Assembly (NCBI GenBank): GCA_018992685.1
Contig: JACVGT010000003.1
Location: forward strand, 156,585 to 220,584
DNA: 64,000 nucleotides
Source of the DNA: Theionarchaea archaeon
GTDB taxonomy: Archaea; Methanobacteriota_B; Thermococci; Methanofastidiosales; SZ-28-30
Direction: 5' to 3'
Both the position numbers and the translations under genes were made by a program. Shown piece by piece: positions 51,829 through 59,592 of this stretch (positions within the stretch are counted from its first letter, which is position 1; each line of letters opens with the position of its first letter). Under the pieces are notes generated by a model. The model had not been told where the DNA came from and ran no database searches. It saw nothing but the letters and a program-made list of their open reading frames with translations.

Positions 51829-52263
51829 GTGACTACCTACAAATCGGTGTCTGGCAAGAAAGGCACATCTCCTGTAATAGCTGTTGTTCTCATGGTTGCC
51901 GTCGCTGTTGCTATTTCAGTCACTGTTTATGCTTGGAGTTCGGGATTCATATCAAAAAAGAGCACGCAGGAAGCTGTCAGTGCAGAATCCTTGATTCTGG
52001 AATCTATACAGTTGAGTGGAACCAACCTTGTTCTTCATATCAGGAGTCATGACCCTTCTGCCGTTTATCTTGATGCAGTCTATGTTGAGGGGGAATTGAG
52101 GGCAAGCAAGATGGGATATAGGCTGGGGGGTGATTCTGTTACGCCTGTGGACTTGACGTCTCTAGTCAACTCAAAGGGTGGTGACGGCAATTTCCAGGAC
52201 GGAGACCGGGTGATGCTGGTGACAACGCGTGGAACCCAGATTCAATTTGTGGTGAAAGATTAG
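51829..52263 (+). CDS. Archaeal type IV pilin (DUF1628/Pilin_N)
   Basis: 144 residues from GTG 51829, chosen because GAGGTGAAGA lies just upstream and because it leaves a short basic leader; ATG 51775 would add 18 residues and overlap the probable TATA box. The class III signal is SGKKG|TSPVIAVVLMVAVAVAISVTVYAW, cleaved by PibD/FlaK-like peptidase after Gly, and the hydrophobic helix forms the filament core. The rest is a beta-rich head (LVLHIRSHDPSAVYLDAVYV). No assembly ATPase or membrane platform is adjacent, so it uses a secretion system encoded elsewhere. It may decorate the surface with the DUF11 protein. Confidence 0.88.
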   Translation: MTTYKSVSGKKGTSPVIAVVLMVAVAVAISVTVYAWSSGFISKKSTQEAVSAESLILESIQLSGTNLVLHIRSHDPSAVYLDAVYVEGELRASKMGYRLGGDSVTPVDLTSLVNSKGGDGNFQDGDRVMLVTTRGTQIQFVVKD

Positions 52264-52326
52264 ATCCTATCCCGGTAAGTTCAAGGGAGTGTAGCCTGCA
52301 GATATTTGAGAGTACAGGGTGCCGGT

Positions 52327-52776
52327 TCACAGAAACGTGTCCAGAGTAGTCTGGTAGGGTGATTCAGGCACGGTAGAAGTGAGGCCTTCTTTTTTCATTC
52401 TTTTCACTGCATTGATCCTCAGTCTCTCGTCAGGGAACAAATACTGCGATCTCCGTATCACCTTCATGCTCTCCAGGGAAAACAGCCCCACACAGGGAGT
52501 TCTCAGCAGACTTCGAGAGAACCTGCGGGCTGCAATGTAAAAGTACTCGCACACTTCCCCGTATACGGACAGATACTCGGCTGCCAGCTTGGAACCTACG
52601 CGTGCTTTCCAGTCCTTGACCTCTATACCCACAATGTACCAGCGCCTGCCGTTCTGGTATACAGCAACGATGTCCCCGTAGTAGCATACGTCTGATCGGT
52701 CCCTGTATGGCTTCATGTGGAATTCTTTTTCCACGTGTATGGGAGTTCCATGTTCTCGAATATGTTCCACAATCAT
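52327..52776 (-). CDS. Predicted PD-(D/E)XK-type nuclease of the PolB2 operon
   Basis: 149 residues. The core reads DVCYYGDIVAVYQNGRRW then YIVGIEVKDWKARVG, that is D-x(n)-E-V-K with the hydrophobic strand in between, the signature of PD-(D/E)XK nucleases of the restriction/Hjc type. A preceding EHIREHGTPIHVEKEF helix-strand matches the usual N-terminal Glu-bearing helix. The C-terminus ends PYQTTLDTFL, which contains a PIP-box-like QTTLDTFL (Q-x2-L-x2-F-L), suggesting binding to the PCNA sliding clamp. It overlaps the polymerase gene by 4 nt (ATGA) and is the last gene of the operon. Confidence 0.75.
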   Translation of the reverse strand: MIVEHIREHGTPIHVEKEFHMKPYRDRSDVCYYGDIVAVYQNGRRWYIVGIEVKDWKARVGSKLAAEYLSVYGEVCEYFYIAARRFSRSLLRTPCVGLFSLESMKVIRRSQYLFPDERLRINAVKRMKKEGLTSTVPESPYQTTLDTFL

Positions 52777-54926
52777 AGATATTCCCTTAAGGTAAGTTGA
52801 TTTATATTGTTACAGTACTCTTTGAGTTTTCTTTCACTGGTGAAGGGAGACAGCATGTGATGACCAGCTCTCAGCAGTAGTTCTGCATATTTCTCCCTGT
52901 CATACTCAGTATCTTCCATCAATTCAGGAATGGATACTCTGTTTGTGGCTTTCCTGGCTTTCCAGTCTCGTATGATGTAGCGCACTGTCTGACCAGGATG
53001 ACGTTCCACCCCTTCCTTTTTCAACTTTTCGAGTGCAGCCACAGATAAATTGGCTACCCTATACTCTTCCAGGTGACGGCTGATATCAATGGAGATCACC
53101 AGGTCTTCCAGAGCTACATCTCCCTGTAACACAGCACCAACATACGTATTAACTACGCCCAACGCATCAGGGAGGTACCTGAAAAAGTGGGGTACACTCT
53201 CTGCCTGGGCCAGGGTTACCAACATCTCTTCCTGCATGTGCTTGACAAGAGGAGGCTGGTCACTCCTCCGCAGTTCTATCCCTCTTGCTTTTAGTTCTCC
53301 ATCAATAACCCCATAGTAACTGGTCAATGATCCAATACCTACCTGGGAAGGTAGAAATACAATCCAGGAGTACATCCCCTCAAGTTCCAGAGGGATGCCA
53401 ATTTTATCTGAAACTATATTACAGAGCTCTTCAAAATCCTTACGGGGCGCCTCTTTTTTCACCCATAATGAATCCACAATACCATGTAAGACTTCGAATC
53501 CCAGTTCTTCAGCTATGTGCATGGAAGTGAGCAGTATCTCACGAGCGTAGGCTGTGACTGATTCATGACATTCTATGCGACCAAATCGGGCATTCCTATA
53601 CCCTAAATAACCAAAACAGGTTACCAGTACCCATTTTAATAGAGTTCTCCTTCCTTTTACATGGGGATCCCCTTTGTACAGCGCTTTTTTTACAATCAAT
53701 GGTTTTACTACATCCGGTATGAACCCCCGTCTCTTTTCGCAGATGGTATACTCCAGGACGGGTACTCTCCTTCCCGAATCAGGACAGCAGGTACATAACA
53801 CTGTCTCGGGAGAGATATTGAACTCATTGATAATATTGGGATACAGAGAACTGAAGTCCACTTCTCCCACATACGGGTGGATACCCACCTGTGGCTCCAG
53901 AATGTGACCCCCCCGATCTGCTTTTACCAGCTGCAAGGCAGTCTTGAACTGTTCAGGAGTCTGCTTTCTCCAGGGGATTAACACCTTTCGTCTGTATGCT
54001 TCATGTAACTGCATGGAAGAGATAGCCGTTCCGGGAGATAATCGTGACAGTCGCTGTACAGGTATACGGGACATTCGAGAGAGTTCTATCAATCCATCCA
54101 GTCCTCCTTCTCTGTAGTGGAAGGAACTCTTGGTATCAATGTGTATTCTCCCTTTCAGTAAATACTGGGGCGGCTTGTACACGATCCGCCCGTATGAGAA
54201 ATAGGACGTTCCCTCCTTGCCGAACCAACCAGGCTCCCTCCCCAGTTCCAGCGGAATCTGATGGGCCTGACCTCGTTGTAGAAGATAGGGAATTGCGAAC
54301 TCGTCTCCTCCATGTGAATACACAATGTCAGGATCCAGAATGCGCACTGTTTTCACAAAATCGGTGAGGATACTCTCCTCTGTCCCGTCTAGTTCAAAGG
54401 AACAATCAGTATCCCGTAACACAATCCCCGCTAAGGGGTCTGTGAAAGAGTGAATACCTTTCGTCTGTATTACCACGTCAAAGAAAAGTTCTTTTAGAGG
54501 AGGAGTATCATATTCAACTGCAAAAGGAGAATCTTCTTCTATTTTCATCATAGGAAAAGAATCTCTTTCAAAAAAGTAGCGTTGAGGAAAACTGATATCT
54601 ACATTGAACAGTTCATAGAGTTCATATCCTCCTAGTCGATCAATCTCTGCTGCCAGTTCCTGTAGAGTATATTGATTGAGAACTATCTTTAATACAGGAG
54701 CTTTCTTGGTGAAGGAGACGGACTGCACCTCATGGTGGGTGTGGGAAACGGAAGGTAGATCTTCCACGTATAGACGCAATGCATCTTCTTTCTCTTTTTC
54801 TGCAGCACGAACATAAAACCAGGGTGAAAACCTCTCTTTCTTTAGAAATGATCTCCCATTATAATACCAGATCTTCATACAGGCTTCCCTATAATCGGGG
54901 TAACAGTCAATCAGAAACATGTTCAA
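52773..54926 (-). CDS. polB2: PolB2-type family B DNA polymerase with altered active sites
   Basis: 717 residues, shorter than replicative PolB1/PolB3 (about 780-880). Polymerase motif A is intact (GEVDFSSLYPNII, Asp357). Motif B is eroded (LLKWVLVTCFGYLGY, where NSxYG is expected). Motif C is HGIVDSLWV, so the first Asp of the usual DTD is Ile483 and only Asp485 remains. The exonuclease I site reads FFDVVIQ in place of FDIET, and Exo II and III (YSHGGDEF; no YxxxD) are also lost. This pattern is that of PolB2 (Dpo2), linked in Sulfolobus to damage-induced lesion bypass. ATG 54926 or 54920; it overlaps its upstream neighbour by 20 nt. Confidence 0.88.
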   Translation of the reverse strand: MNMFLIDCYPDYREACMKIWYYNGRSFLKKERFSPWFYVRAAEKEKEDALRLYVEDLPSVSHTHHEVQSVSFTKKAPVLKIVLNQYTLQELAAEIDRLGGYELYELFNVDISFPQRYFFERDSFPMMKIEEDSPFAVEYDTPPLKELFFDVVIQTKGIHSFTDPLAGIVLRDTDCSFELDGTEESILTDFVKTVRILDPDIVYSHGGDEFAIPYLLQRGQAHQIPLELGREPGWFGKEGTSYFSYGRIVYKPPQYLLKGRIHIDTKSSFHYREGGLDGLIELSRMSRIPVQRLSRLSPGTAISSMQLHEAYRRKVLIPWRKQTPEQFKTALQLVKADRGGHILEPQVGIHPYVGEVDFSSLYPNIINEFNISPETVLCTCCPDSGRRVPVLEYTICEKRRGFIPDVVKPLIVKKALYKGDPHVKGRRTLLKWVLVTCFGYLGYRNARFGRIECHESVTAYAREILLTSMHIAEELGFEVLHGIVDSLWVKKEAPRKDFEELCNIVSDKIGIPLELEGMYSWIVFLPSQVGIGSLTSYYGVIDGELKARGIELRRSDQPPLVKHMQEEMLVTLAQAESVPHFFRYLPDALGVVNTYVGAVLQGDVALEDLVISIDISRHLEEYRVANLSVAALEKLKKEGVERHPGQTVRYIIRDWKARKATNRVSIPELMEDTEYDREKYAELLLRAGHHMLSPFTSERKLKEYCNNINQLTLREYL

Positions 54927-55161
54927 CCTTCTTTTTTAGTGCAGTAATTTCCTTCTCATGTTCCAACAAAATAGCCAGACTCATGGCATCAAATACATCT
55001 AATGGGGCCATGTAACTGGAAGCAGAAGCATGTTCTCTCACTTTTTTCATCAGTTCATCAAATGCTTCTCGATCCTTCTTTCGCAGTGCTTTTTTGAATG
55101 CATTCCATTTTTGTATTTCAGATTCTGTAAGCATGCGGTAGGTGGGAGCTGTCCTACCCAT
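54907..55161 (-). CDS. Small helical protein of the PolB2 operon
   Basis: 84 residues from ATG 55161 (MGRTAPTYRML); the longer tracker form reads back into the RecA-like gene. Highly helical and charged: SEIQKWNAFKKALRKKDREA, FDELMKKVREHASASSY, then FDAMSLAILLEHEKEITALKKKVEHV, a short C-terminal coiled coil. It overlaps the upstream gene by 8 nt and polB2 by 20 nt. A small helical protein between the RecA-like gene and polB2 is a known trait of archaeal polB2 loci; it could bridge the two. No catalytic motif is visible. Confidence 0.75.
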   Translation of the reverse strand: MGRTAPTYRMLTESEIQKWNAFKKALRKKDREAFDELMKKVREHASASSYMAPLDVFDAMSLAILLEHEKEITALKKKVEHVSD

Positions 55162-55732
55162 GGGTATTCCTCCAGGAGTCCAGTGTTTTCTGGTATGGGG
55201 GGATAAGAGGTATCTGGAATGTCTGCTGGTCAACAGATAGTATCATTCCATTCTTTTTCATTTTGAAAGAAACATGAGAGTCAAAGATTTTCAAATTGTT
55301 TTTATGATCTGTTACCACAACGGGTATATCATATGTCTTTACTATCTCTTTTAATCTGAATAAGAGTTTTTTATATAAGACAGTTGCTATCTCCTCTTCT
55401 ACATCATCGGAGTGGAAAAGGTCACTGAAGGATGAGACCACCACCACAGAAGGAGCATTCTCCTGCATGAAAGCAGGGAGTGCTCTCGTAATCAACATCT
55501 TCAACTGGAATATGGTAAAAGCCCTGGAAACATACACCCGTTCCATAGCGTTCATGTCTAACCGTTCACAGAAGGAGGAAAGAATAAAGGGGTCAAACCG
55601 GTTTCCACCATCAATAATAAGGGAGGGTGCCCGTTTCACCAGGAGGTAGGCTGTGAATTCTTTGAGTAGATGAGGATCACCTTCCACGAGGTATAACTGG
55701 GAATGCAGGGAAATTTCGTCGAAATAATGCAT
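55154..55732 (-). CDS. RecA/RadB-like protein lacking Walker motifs (ImuA/SulA-like)
   Basis: 192 residues. The order of RecA-fold elements is recognisable: LYLVEGDPHLLKEFTAYLLV at the P-loop position, then PSLIIDGGNRFDPFIL, VSRAFTIFQLKMLITRAL (RadB-like), and PSVVVVSSFSDLF at the Walker B position. The P-loop lacks G-K-T/S, and the Walker B Asp is Ser, so ATP hydrolysis is very unlikely. Inactivated RecA homologues next to a lesion-bypass polymerase are the hallmark of bacterial ImuA and archaeal polB2 operons. First gene of the operon; ATG 55732 is about 27 nt from the TATA box, so leaderless. Confidence 0.8.
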   Translation of the reverse strand: MHYFDEISLHSQLYLVEGDPHLLKEFTAYLLVKRAPSLIIDGGNRFDPFILSSFCERLDMNAMERVYVSRAFTIFQLKMLITRALPAFMQENAPSVVVVSSFSDLFHSDDVEEEIATVLYKKLLFRLKEIVKTYDIPVVVTDHKNNLKIFDSHVSFKMKKNGMILSVDQQTFQIPLIPPYQKTLDSWRNTHG

Positions 55733-55753
55733 AATCCAAAAGAGAAATTATGG

Positions 55754-55763
55754 CATTTATAAG
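55754..55763 (-). promoter_or_regulatory. TATA box of the PolB2 operon
   Basis: ACTTATAAAT on the minus strand is centred about 27 nt ahead of ATG 55732. No palindrome is evident around it. Confidence 0.65.
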
Positions 55764-56050
55764 TTTAGATAGAGCATTGGAAAAATATTCACAGTTATTT
55801 TACGCAATAACAAACATATTCTACTGTAAATGTGACATCCGTACGTGAGAGAATATCCTGACCCAAACACCAAACATCTTATGTTCCTGTGACCGGCGTT
55901 CTTTCCCCCTGCACATTCTACCTCTCAGAGGAGGAGCGTTCCCCTCACCTATCCGTCAATTATCAGATACGCGATATCGGGAACTCTATAGATACCGAAA
56001 CTTTTTTATATACCCTCTTTGAATAGAGTATATCCCAGGGAGGTATCGAG
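55764..56050. other. Divergent spacer upstream of roadblock-like gene
   Basis: No ORF. The right end contains the promoter and operator of the gene at 56051. Confidence 0.4.
56003..56033 (+). promoter_or_regulatory. TATA box with 26-bp imperfect palindrome
   Basis: TTTTTATATA (56003-56012) overlaps a palindrome with arms ATATAC/GTATAT (56008-56013, 56028-56033) and further matching bases inside (10 of 13 pairs). It covers the TATA edge and transcription start region, a classical repressor position. Confidence 0.5.
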
Positions 56051-56440
56051 TTGCCTGACATAAGCTTCTTGAGGAAAAATGTTCGAGGAATCAAAGGTGT
56101 TTTCCTCACCAAGGAGGGAGAGATCCTCGATGTAGATGTGGAGCTTGGCGAAGATGTGAAATATCTCTCCAAGAGCATTTCTTATCTACTCGAGGTTATA
56201 TGTGACAAAAAAGGAGACGTCAGAAAACTATCCATCGTGGGAAATGACCGGTTCTTCATTTTCTTTCACGACTCATATGTGTTGGGCGTCATAACTTCAG
56301 AAGATGTCAACGTGCCACTGCTCAATGTGGTAGCAGGCCGGATGCTGGAACATGTGGAAGTTCCCAAAGAGCAGATGGAAAAACTGGTAAAAGAAGCCAA
56401 AGATGAAGTTCTGGAACGCCTAGACGCTTTCATTGGATAA
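56051..56440 (+). CDS. Small roadblock/LC7-like protein, tentative
   Basis: 129 residues starting at TTG 56051, with GGGAGG (about 56038-56043) at good spacing. The pattern GIKGVFLTKEGEILDVDVEL ... DVRKLSIVGNDRFFIFFHDSYVLGVITSED is the beta-beta-alpha-beta-beta-beta plan of roadblock/longin-like domains (a self-referential 'what did I do' fold that binds small GTPases), followed by a C-terminal amphipathic helix (KEQMEKLVKEAKDEVLERLDAF). No GTPase gene is adjacent. The fold assignment is a pattern judgement only. Confidence 0.5.
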   Translation: MPDISFLRKNVRGIKGVFLTKEGEILDVDVELGEDVKYLSKSISYLLEVICDKKGDVRKLSIVGNDRFFIFFHDSYVLGVITSEDVNVPLLNVVAGRMLEHVEVPKEQMEKLVKEAKDEVLERLDAFIG

Positions 56441-56988
56441 TCAGAGTGTGCATCTCATGGATGACTGAGCAGGTAGAGGGTTTGATGTTCAGCACTTTTT
56501 CACTGGTTGATTGAGATCGACTTTTTCATTCCATGAGGGTGATTCTTAAGTGAGTGCACAGTTGTCAAAAAGAGGGGAAAGGTTGGAGCTGTATACTTAC
56601 TTGTAAATCCACCTATTTAACTGTTTCATTGATACCATTTACCCCGTACTGACATCGAGTGGATGGTTGTCCTGTAGGACCCCAAAAATGGATAGAACGC
56701 TTTCAATCGATTCTAATGTACATGAATGTTGTTTGATGTGGAGACTGACGCAGCATCAACCTGTATCCGAATTTCTGTTTATCCTAGATCCCTATTTCAA
56801 GTTCAGGCACGGGGCGTTGTGCAGGCGTTTGCCCTCAGCTCACTCGAGGCTACGCGTGAATTATACACCGCATGTCGAACAGGTACCCTCCGGGATCTAT
56901 TCCTCTTATCTCACGGCCCTCTTTATCCTGATGGCACCATGAGAAGGTACTGACTTTGACGAAAAAGATTTACTTGCCATAACCGAAA
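56441..56988. other. Long intergenic region before nrdJ
   Basis: About 550 bp with one uncertain small ORF (listed separately). A TATA-like CTATTTAACTG occurs near 56610-56620. No RNA family was recognised. Confidence 0.35.
56726..56953 (+). CDS. Small ORF of unknown status
   Basis: 75 codons from ATG 56726, encoding MLFDVETDAASTCIRISVYP and a fairly ordinary mixed composition to GTMRRY. It has no clear ribosome site, but a possible TATA box lies about 110 nt upstream. No domain recognised. It may be a real small gene or chance. Confidence 0.25.
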   Translation: MLFDVETDAASTCIRISVYPRSLFQVQARGVVQAFALSSLEATRELYTACRTGTLRDLFLLSHGPLYPDGTMRRY

Positions 56989-56998
56989 ACTATAAAAG
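56989..56998 (+). promoter_or_regulatory. TATA box of nrdJ
   Basis: ACTATAAAAG; the predicted start is near 57020, leaving a leader of about 130 nt before nrdJ. Confidence 0.55.
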
Positions 56999-57051
56999 GA
57001 AGGGAGAAAAAGTAGGATTCCGTGCATAGTGAGTATTTCCTTAATTTGCTG

Positions 57052-57075
57052 TAGAGGAAATAATTGTCTCCTCTA
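57052..57075 (+). promoter_or_regulatory. Leader hairpin of nrdJ
   Basis: A perfect 7-bp stem TAGAGGA/TCCTCTA with a 10-nt loop in the nrdJ leader. No conserved cobalamin riboswitch B12 box was seen around it. Confidence 0.5.
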
Positions 57076-57123
57076 GGTGAAGTTGTGCTGTATGAAGAGC
57101 AGAGACCATAAGGAGGAAAGATT

Positions 57124-57168
57124 ATGTTTGTGACACCGATGGAGGGGTTGCATGATCACTGCCTGTGA
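57124..57168 (+). CDS. 14-codon upstream ORF overlapping nrdJ
   Basis: ATG 57124 follows the strongest ribosome site in the region (AGGAGG at 57111-57116, 7-nt spacing) and encodes [14 protein letters not shown], ending 17 nt inside nrdJ. nrdJ itself has a second site GGAGGGG (57141-57147). It may be a leader peptide that couples or limits nrdJ translation. Confidence 0.4.
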   Translation: MFVTPMEGLHDHCL

Positions 57169-59401
57169 AGCAGATAATGCAATTCCCGACCGTTCCCTAG
57201 AAGACCAGATCGAGCTCTCTTCCAATGCCCTGACCGTCCTGGAAAAACGTTACCTAAAAAAGGATGAACACGGCAATGTCGTAGAAACTCCTGAAGAATT
57301 ATTCAGGAGAGTGGCTCACAACGTTGCGTCTGCAGATTTACTCTATGATCCTGAAGCAGATAGTACTGCTCTGGAAGAAAAGTTCTACAATGTGATGACG
57401 AGCCTGGAATTCTTGCCCAACTCTCCTACACTTATGAATGCGGGACGCGAATTACAGCAGCTTTCTGCGTGCTTTGTGTTACCCATTGCAGATTCCATGG
57501 AGTCTATCTTTCAAGCCATAAAATATACTGCACTCATCCACAAGAGTGGTGGGGGCACTGGATTCTCCTTTTCTCGGTTGAGGCCAGCACACGATGTGGT
57601 TCACTCCACTGGTGGGATAGCATCAGGACCCGTGTCATTCATGAAGGTATTTGATGCAGCAACTGAAGCAGTGAAACAGGGAGGAACCCGCAGAGGAGCA
57701 AATATGGCTATTCTGTATGTGGACCATCCTGACATTCTCGAGTTTATCACGTGCAAAGAGAACGATACTACTCTAAACAATTTCAACATTTCTGTTGGAA
57801 TCACGGAGCGATTCATGGAGGCAGTAAAATCAGAAGGAGAGTTTGAACTGGTGAATCCGCGGAATGGAGAAGTGACCCGAAAAGTTGCAGCTCGACAGGT
57901 TTTCGACCTCATCGTTAAGATGGCATGGAAGAATGGAGAACCAGGAATCATCTTTCTGGACAGGATCAACAGAGATAACCCGACACCGGAGATCGGGGAG
58001 ATTGAATCCACCAATCCCTGTGGAGAACAGCCACTGCTTCCCTATGAATCGTGTAATCTGGGGTCCATCAATCTATCCAAGATGGTGAGGGCGGGAAAAA
58101 TCGACTATAACCATCTGAAGAGCGTCGTATGGCTAGCAGTCCATTTTCTGGATAATGTTATTGACAAGAACAACTTCCCGTTCCCTGAAATGGAAGAAAC
58201 GACCAAAGGAAACAGGAAGATCGGACTGGGAGTGATGGGATTTGCCGACATGCTCATCGCTCTGGGTATTCCTTATAACTCTCACAGAGCACTGAAGATC
58301 GCAGAAAACGTCATGAGGTTCATATCCGAGGAGTCCACGAAAGCTTCCACAGAACTGGCAAGGAACCGAGGAGCATTCCCCAATTTTTCCCGTTCTGTGT
58401 TTGCTGAGCCGATCCGTAATGCCTCCCGGACGACTATTGCACCCACCGGGTCTCTGAGTATTATTGCCAATTGTTCCTCGGGGATTGAACCATTGTTTGC
58501 TGTCTCATTTGTCCGCAAGAACATTTTAAATGACGTGGTAATGGTTGAGGTCAATCCCTTATTTGAAGAAATAGCTAGAGAAAGGGGGTTCTATAGTGTG
58601 GAGTTGATTGAGGACATAGCCAGAACAGGAAGTCTCCGCGAAACAGACGTTCCGCCTGATGTGCAGGAACTGTTTGTCACTGCTCACGATATCTCACCTG
58701 AATGGCATGTGAGAATGCAGGCTGCGTTCCAGAACCACACTGACAATGCTGTTTCCAAGACTGTTAACTTCCCACATTCTGCAACTGAAGAGGATGTGGC
58801 CCGAGTCTTTGAACTTGCCTATGAGTTGGGATGCAAGGGGGTCACTGTATACAGGGATGGTTCGCGGGAAACCCAGGTCTTGAACAGGGGTGCCGGGAAG
58901 GAAAAAGAAGGGGAAAAAGAGGTGCAGAAAGCTCCCAGGCCCCGCCCTGAATTGACAGTGGGGGGGACAGTGAAGATTACTACGGGATGCGGAAGCCTGT
59001 ACGTGACCATTAACGAGGATGAACACGGGTTGTGTGAAGTGTTTGCCCGCATGGGAAAGTCAGGCGGCTGTATTTCGTCACACTCTGAAGCCATTGGGCG
59101 CCTCATTTCACTTGCCCTGCGAGCTGGTGTAGGGACAGAGTCTGTTATGAGGCAGTTGAAAGGAATCAGATGTCCCAAACCGGCCTTCCACAACGGGGAG
59201 AAAGTGCTCTCCTGCGCGGATGCCATTCAGATTGCAATCCAGCGGTACATCCACAATGGGGCGAGTTCTGTACAGCTCAGCCTTGACCAGCTCAGCGAGG
59301 GGCTGTGGGGAAGGTGCCCTGAGTGCCCTGAATGCGGTGCTATGCTGGAAATGCAGGAAGGATGCTTGAAGTGCAGGTCTTGCGGATATTCAGAGTGTTG
59401 A
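57152..59401 (+). CDS. nrdJ: Adenosylcobalamin-dependent (class II) ribonucleotide reductase
   Basis: 749 residues, complete. It reduces NTPs to dNTPs using an adenosylcobalamin radical. Visible features: N-terminal helices, [34 protein letters not shown] (substrate-binding Cys), [52 protein letters not shown] with the radical Cys and catalytic Asn/Glu, [25 protein letters not shown], and a C-terminal zinc/Cys tail ([10 protein letters not shown] ... [12 protein letters not shown]) that carries the redox-active pair. No ATP-cone is present at the N-terminus, so allosteric overall-activity control is lacking. Preceded by an unusual structured leader. Confidence 0.97.
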   Translation: MITACEADNAIPDRSLEDQIELSSNALTVLEKRYLKKDEHGNVVETPEELFRRVAHNVASADLLYDPEADSTALEEKFYNVMTSLEFLPNSPTLMNAGRELQQLSACFVLPIADSMESIFQAIKYTALIHKSGGGTGFSFSRLRPAHDVVHSTGGIASGPVSFMKVFDAATEAVKQGGTRRGANMAILYVDHPDILEFITCKENDTTLNNFNISVGITERFMEAVKSEGEFELVNPRNGEVTRKVAARQVFDLIVKMAWKNGEPGIIFLDRINRDNPTPEIGEIESTNPCGEQPLLPYESCNLGSINLSKMVRAGKIDYNHLKSVVWLAVHFLDNVIDKNNFPFPEMEETTKGNRKIGLGVMGFADMLIALGIPYNSHRALKIAENVMRFISEESTKASTELARNRGAFPNFSRSVFAEPIRNASRTTIAPTGSLSIIANCSSGIEPLFAVSFVRKNILNDVVMVEVNPLFEEIARERGFYSVELIEDIARTGSLRETDVPPDVQELFVTAHDISPEWHVRMQAAFQNHTDNAVSKTVNFPHSATEEDVARVFELAYELGCKGVTVYRDGSRETQVLNRGAGKEKEGEKEVQKAPRPRPELTVGGTVKITTGCGSLYVTINEDEHGLCEVFARMGKSGGCISSHSEAIGRLISLALRAGVGTESVMRQLKGIRCPKPAFHNGEKVLSCADAIQIAIQRYIHNGASSVQLSLDQLSEGLWGRCPECPECGAMLEMQEGCLKCRSCGYSEC

Positions 59402-59403
59402 CC

Positions 59404-59425
59404 TTCTATCCTTTCCTTTTTTTTG
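59404..59425 (+). terminator. T-rich terminator after nrdJ
   Basis: TTCTATCCTTTCCTTTTTTTTG directly follows the nrdJ stop. Confidence 0.6.
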
Positions 59426-59592
59426 AATACTGATATGACGTTACAAATGAAGAAGTATGAAGAACGAGAATACCTGAAGGCGTCTCCATCCCTATCCCAT
59501 CTGGGAGTCACTATTCTTCACCAGATTATCCTGAAGAATATAGCAGCTCCCCTTTGATAACCTTTTTAACTCTTTTTATCAAGGGGTCTTTG

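Noticed and set aside
57020-57151. Cobalamin riboswitch for the B12-dependent reductase
   Set aside because: No recognisable B12 box; only a simple hairpin is visible.
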